DNA of 64,000 bases, from assembly GCA_963735045.1 (NCBI GenBank), contig CAVTIZ010000003.1:1-64000 (forward strand), given 5' to 3'. Under the pieces are notes generated by a model. It searched no databases. It saw only the letters and a list, made by a program, of their open reading frames with translations, and had not been told where the DNA came from. The DNA is from Salsipaludibacter sp963735045. Lineage in GTDB: Bacteria; Actinomycetota; Nitriliruptoria; Nitriliruptorales; Nitriliruptoraceae. The position numbers and the translations under genes are program-made. Positions 61,309 through 64,000 of the stretch are shown piece by piece (position 1 is the first letter of the stretch; the number at the start of each line of letters is the position of its first letter).

Positions 61309-61393
61309 TGCGGGCGGTGGGATTCGAACCCACACGGGCACGAGGCCCGAGGGCGTTTAAGGCCCCTCTGTCTGCCAGTTCCAGCACGCCCGC
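61309..61393 (-). tRNA. tRNA-Leu(UAA)
   Basis: The minus strand folds as a class II tRNA. The acceptor is GCGGGCG/CGCCCGC with discriminator A. The D-arm contains GGAACTGGCAGAC, the anticodon stem GGGGC/GCCCT holds loop CTTAAAC (anticodon TAA), a 5-bp variable arm CGGGC/GCCCG follows, and the T-arm is GTGGG TTCGAAT CCCAC. CCA is not encoded (CCG follows). It reads the rare UUA codon, as bldA tRNA does in Streptomyces. Confidence 0.92.
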
Positions 61394-61502
61394 GGGTGCA
61401 GACCTGGGGGGAGACGCTATCGCGGGACGGGTTGCCGGATCGCCTCCAACGGCGCCAGTCACGTCGGCTCCCTGGTCCCACCGGGGTGGTCGACGCCGAC
61501 TG

Positions 61503-61531
61503 GTGACAGCGTGCCGGCGGCGGGTTAGAGT
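61503..61531 (+). promoter_or_regulatory. Promoter of the maltose-type ABC operon
   Basis: GTGACA at 61503-61508 and TAGAGT at 61526-61531 are 17 bases apart, a good sigma70-type promoter 86 bases before the ATG. The -35 region reads TGACAGCG, the same as half of the LacI operators at 21.2 kb, but the second half is not conserved. Confidence 0.6.
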
Positions 61532-61616
61532 CGCGACATCCGGCGACTGCACCCCCGACGGCGGCCCGACGGCGTCGTCCTCCACCCCCATGGACACGTC
61601 GATCAGGAGTCCTGCG

Positions 61617-62996
61617 ATGAGAACACGACTGCTCTCCCTGTTGGTGATCCCCGTGCTGGTGCTCGCGGGTTGCGGTGGCGACGACGGGGCCGACAGCAGC
61701 GGTGCTTCCGACGCGCCCGCCACCGAGGCGGATGCCGATGCCACCGAGGCCATGACCGAGGCAGCGAGCGAGGCGACGAGCGAGGCCGGCACCGAGGCCA
61801 GCACCGAGGCGGCCGAGGGTGGGAGCGAGACGGCCGCGCCGGTGACCCGGGCCGAGGGCGACCTGGTGATCTGGGCCGACGACACGCGTGTCGCCGCGCT
61901 CCAGCCCTTCGCCGACCAGTTCGGTGAGGAACAGGGCATCACCGTCGTCCTGCAGGAGCTGGCGTTCGACGAGATCACCAACCAGTTCCAGACCGCCGCA
62001 CCGGCGGGCGAAGGGCCCGACATCATCGTCACCGCCCACGACGGCATCGGCCAGTTGGTGACCAACGGGGTCATCTCCCCGATCGAGCTGCCCAACCAGG
62101 ACGAGTTCGTCGGCGTGGCCGTGGAGGCGTTCACCTACGACGGACAGCTCTACGGCCTGCCCTACGCCACCGAGAACATCGCGCTGGTGCGCAACACGGA
62201 CATGGTCCCCGACGTCCCCGCCGACTTCGCCGAGCTGGAGGAGACCGCGCTCGGGCTGGTGGAGTCCGGCGACGCCGAGGTGGCGCTGGCCCTGCAGGCC
62301 GACCCGGCGGACCCGTACCACAACTACCCCCTGTTCACCGCGTTCGGGGCCAGCGTCTTCGCCCAGAACGACGACGGGACCTACAACCCCGACGAGCTCG
62401 GCATCGACAGCCCGGAGGGACTGGCCGCGGCCGACGCCTTCGCCGGCTGGGTCGAGTCGGGCCTGATCAACCCCAACCTCACCTATGACACCATGGTCTC
62501 GTCCTTCTCCGAGGGCAAGGCGCCGTTCGCCATCACGGGGCCGTGGGCCGTCAGCCAGGAGGACCCACCCGGTTTCCGGGCCCAGGGAGTCAACTACGAG
62601 GTCACCCCGATCCCCGAGGTCGAGGGTGGGACCCCGGCACCGTTCGTCGGCGTCCAGGGCTTCATGGTGTCCAGCTTCAGCGAGAACGCGTTGCTGGCAC
62701 AGACCTTCCTGACCGACTTCATGGCCACCGAGGATGTCCAGCTCGCGCTGTTCGAGGCCGGCGGTCGCCCGCCGGCATTGCAGTCCGCCCTCGACCAGGT
62801 CAGTGACGACCCCGACGTGCAGGGCTTCGCCGCGTCCGGTGCCGACGGCCAGCCGTTGCCGGCGATCCCCGAGATGAGCTCGGTCTGGAGCGCGTGGACC
62901 GACGCCTATTCGTTGATCTGGCAGGGCGAGGACCCCGAGGAGGCCTTCACCAGCGCGGCCGACCAGATCCGCAACCTGATCGAGTCCGGAGGCTGA
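61617..62996 (+). CDS. malE: Maltose/maltodextrin-type ABC transporter substrate-binding lipoprotein
   Basis: ATG at 61617 follows AGGAG by 7 bases. MRTRLLSLLVIPVLVLAGC carries lipobox LAGC (Cys19), then a Glu/Ala/Ser/Thr-rich repeat linker (TEAASEATSEAGTEASTEAA), then the MalE-type fold to residue 459: LVIWADDTRVAALQPFADQF, GEGPDIIVTAHDGIGQLVTN, LYGLPYATENIALVRNTDMV and KAPFAITGPWAVSQ. It captures maltose or maltodextrins and passes them to MalF/MalG. A hairpin separates it from malF. Confidence 0.92.
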   Translation: MRTRLLSLLVIPVLVLAGCGGDDGADSSGASDAPATEADADATEAMTEAASEATSEAGTEASTEAAEGGSETAAPVTRAEGDLVIWADDTRVAALQPFADQFGEEQGITVVLQELAFDEITNQFQTAAPAGEGPDIIVTAHDGIGQLVTNGVISPIELPNQDEFVGVAVEAFTYDGQLYGLPYATENIALVRNTDMVPDVPADFAELEETALGLVESGDAEVALALQADPADPYHNYPLFTAFGASVFAQNDDGTYNPDELGIDSPEGLAAADAFAGWVESGLINPNLTYDTMVSSFSEGKAPFAITGPWAVSQEDPPGFRAQGVNYEVTPIPEVEGGTPAPFVGVQGFMVSSFSENALLAQTFLTDFMATEDVQLALFEAGGRPPALQSALDQVSDDPDVQGFAASGADGQPLPAIPEMSSVWSAWTDAYSLIWQGEDPEEAFTSAADQIRNLIESGG

Positions 62997-63009
62997 GCCC
63001 GGGCGTCCG

Positions 63010-63038
63010 GGGCCGACCGTCGGCATCGCGGTCGGCCC
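63010..63038 (+). promoter_or_regulatory. malE-malF intercistronic hairpin
   Basis: GGGCCGACCG and CGGTCGGCCC form a perfect 10-bp stem with a 9-base loop between malE and malF. Such structures stabilise the malE mRNA and lower expression of the downstream permease genes, giving excess binding protein. Confidence 0.65.
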
Positions 63039-63068
63039 ACTCCCCGTGATCGGAAAGGCCGCACGAGG

Positions 63069-64000
63069 ATGTCGTCGTCGCCCCCGACCGGGGTTCGCCC
63101 CGACCCACCGCCGGACGCCGACCCCGAGTCGACCGATCGCTCCCATCCCCTCGAGCGGTTCGGCGAGCGGATCGGTGGCGGGAGCCTCCTGGCGACCATC
63201 GGTCGACTCACGGTCATCGCCATCACCGTGGTCAACGCGGTGCTCTTCGTGCCCCGCATGGTCGCCGACGAGGCCTGGATCGGCGTGGTCGTCACCGTCC
63301 TGGCCAGTGTCGCGTTGCTGGCCGTCTACCTCACCAAGCGAGCGGTGCCGCTGAAGTACCTGGTCCCGGGCACCCTGCTGCTGCTGGTCTTCCAGGCCTA
63401 CCCGGTGGCCTACACCGGGTTCATCGCCTTCACCAACTACGGCACGGGCAACGTCCTGGACAAGGATCAGGCGGTCGACCGCATCGTCGCCGCCTCGGTG
63501 CAGGTGCCCGAGGACGCGACCCGCTACGACGCCGCGGGGTTCGCCGCCGGCGACGGACCGGACGCGGTGGCGCTCCTGCTCACCGACCCCGAGGGCGACC
63601 AGTTCCTCGGCCTGCCCGAGGAGGGGTTGGTCCCGTTGGACGAAGCCGGCGAGGTCGTCACCGAGGGTGACCAGGTCACCGCGGTCGGGGACTACACCCG
63701 GCTGGACCTGCGCGAGATCCAGGACCGGCAGGCCCAGTTCAGCGACCTCACGATCCCGGTGACCGGCGACAGCGGCGAGGTGACCGGCGCCATCCGACTG
63801 CAGACGTTCACCTCGGCGGCCCAGGCCGAGCCCACCCGTGTGTACGACCCCGTCGCGGACACGCTCACCGACACCGTCACCGGCGTCGTCTACACCCCGG
63901 TGGAGGGCACCTTCACGTCCCCTGATGGGGAGGTGGTGACGCCCGGATGGCGGGTCCTGATCGGGTTCGACAACTTCACCCGAGCCTTCACGTCCCCCCT
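63069..64000 (+). CDS. malF: Maltose-type ABC transporter permease MalF, N-terminal part, runs off right edge
   Basis: ATG at 63069 follows AGG at 63065-63067. About 310 residues are in the window: a polar N-terminus, then membrane helices (TIGRLTVIAITVVNAVLFVP, IGVVVTVLASVALLAVYLTK, KYLVPGTLLLLVFQAYPVAY). A large extracytoplasmic loop follows, typical of MalF P2 (RIVAASVQVPEDATRYDAAG, SDLTIPVTGDSGEVTGAIRL, GWRVLIGFDNFTRAF). The core permease domain with the EAA loop lies beyond the window. It is in operon with malE. Confidence 0.9.
   Translation, partial: MSSSPPTGVRPDPPPDADPESTDRSHPLERFGERIGGGSLLATIGRLTVIAITVVNAVLFVPRMVADEAWIGVVVTVLASVALLAVYLTKRAVPLKYLVPGTLLLLVFQAYPVAYTGFIAFTNYGTGNVLDKDQAVDRIVAASVQVPEDATRYDAAGFAAGDGPDAVALLLTDPEGDQFLGLPEEGLVPLDEAGEVVTEGDQVTAVGDYTRLDLREIQDRQAQFSDLTIPVTGDSGEVTGAIRLQTFTSAAQAEPTRVYDPVADTLTDTVTGVVYTPVEGTFTSPDGEVVTPGWRVLIGFDNFTRAFTSP

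Noticed and set aside
1..64000. CRISPR arrays, rRNA genes and prophage structural genes
   Set aside because: No regularly spaced repeats, rRNA-like segments or capsid/tail-type proteins were seen on either strand.

Overview
The window looks like chromosomal DNA of a very high G+C actinobacterium. Actinobacteria-typical families support this (DUF4191, DUF501, a SARP/BTAD regulator), as does the gene order glmU-prs-rplY-pth-mfd-mazG-eno-ftsB-ppx. The SD-led starts, GTG starts and GTGA/ATGA stop-start overlaps fit the same group. A deep-branching lineage such as Nitriliruptoria/Euzebyales is my guess, not something the sequence proves.

Layout. (1) Bases 1-7000 are the right part of a mobilizable element, almost all on the minus strand: a rep-like winged-helix gene, a 53-aa gene, radC, an ardC-like antirestriction gene, hypotheticals, a cluster of dyads that looks like oriT, mobC and a relaxase running off the left edge. 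Nearly every one of these genes is broken by small frameshifts, and a tRNA 3'-end-like fragment marks the probable right end. (2) Bases 7.5-21 kb are accessory. They begin with a 1313-aa fusion of a SARP DNA-binding domain, BTAD, STAND NTPase, one membrane helix and a sugar ABC-transporter binding domain. A small membrane protein, a secreted protein, an IS110 remnant, a cluster of unrelated gene fragments (16 kb), a TetR pair, small enzymes and a LacI regulator follow. (3) Bases 20-24.5 kb form an alpha-glucoside locus: lacI, then a promoter flanked by two operators driving a lipoprotein binding protein and a GH13 alpha-glucosidase, with no permeases. (4) Bases 24.5-37.2 kb are core: glmU, prs, a cobalt/nickel ECF transporter (cbiMN-cbiQ-cbiO) behind a large palindrome, two UbiA prenyltransferases, rplY, pth, DUF4191 and mfd. 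(5) Bases 37.8-47.2 kb are secreted and surface functions: an exported TIM-barrel isomerase, a DUF916-like protein, CsbD, a probable aerolysin-type pore former, a class V aminotransferase and a large multidomain PQQ sugar dehydrogenase. (6) Bases 47.7-61.4 kb are mostly housekeeping (ammonia-lyase, argE-like, xth, HIT, PpiC lipoprotein, mazG, eno, ftsB/divIC, S1 protein, DUF501, ppx, a Nudix-YjeF_N fusion, tRNA-Leu(UAA)). (7) From 61.6 kb a maltose-type ABC operon (malE, malF) runs off the right edge.

The most unusual item is the SARP-STAND-transmembrane-SBP fusion. Its predicted topology puts the sugar-binding module outside the cell and the DNA-binding module inside, which would make it a one-protein carbohydrate receptor and transcription factor. 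Its binding domain shares a C-terminal motif with the lipoprotein binding protein at 21.3 kb. No homology search was possible, so family names rest on motifs I can read.
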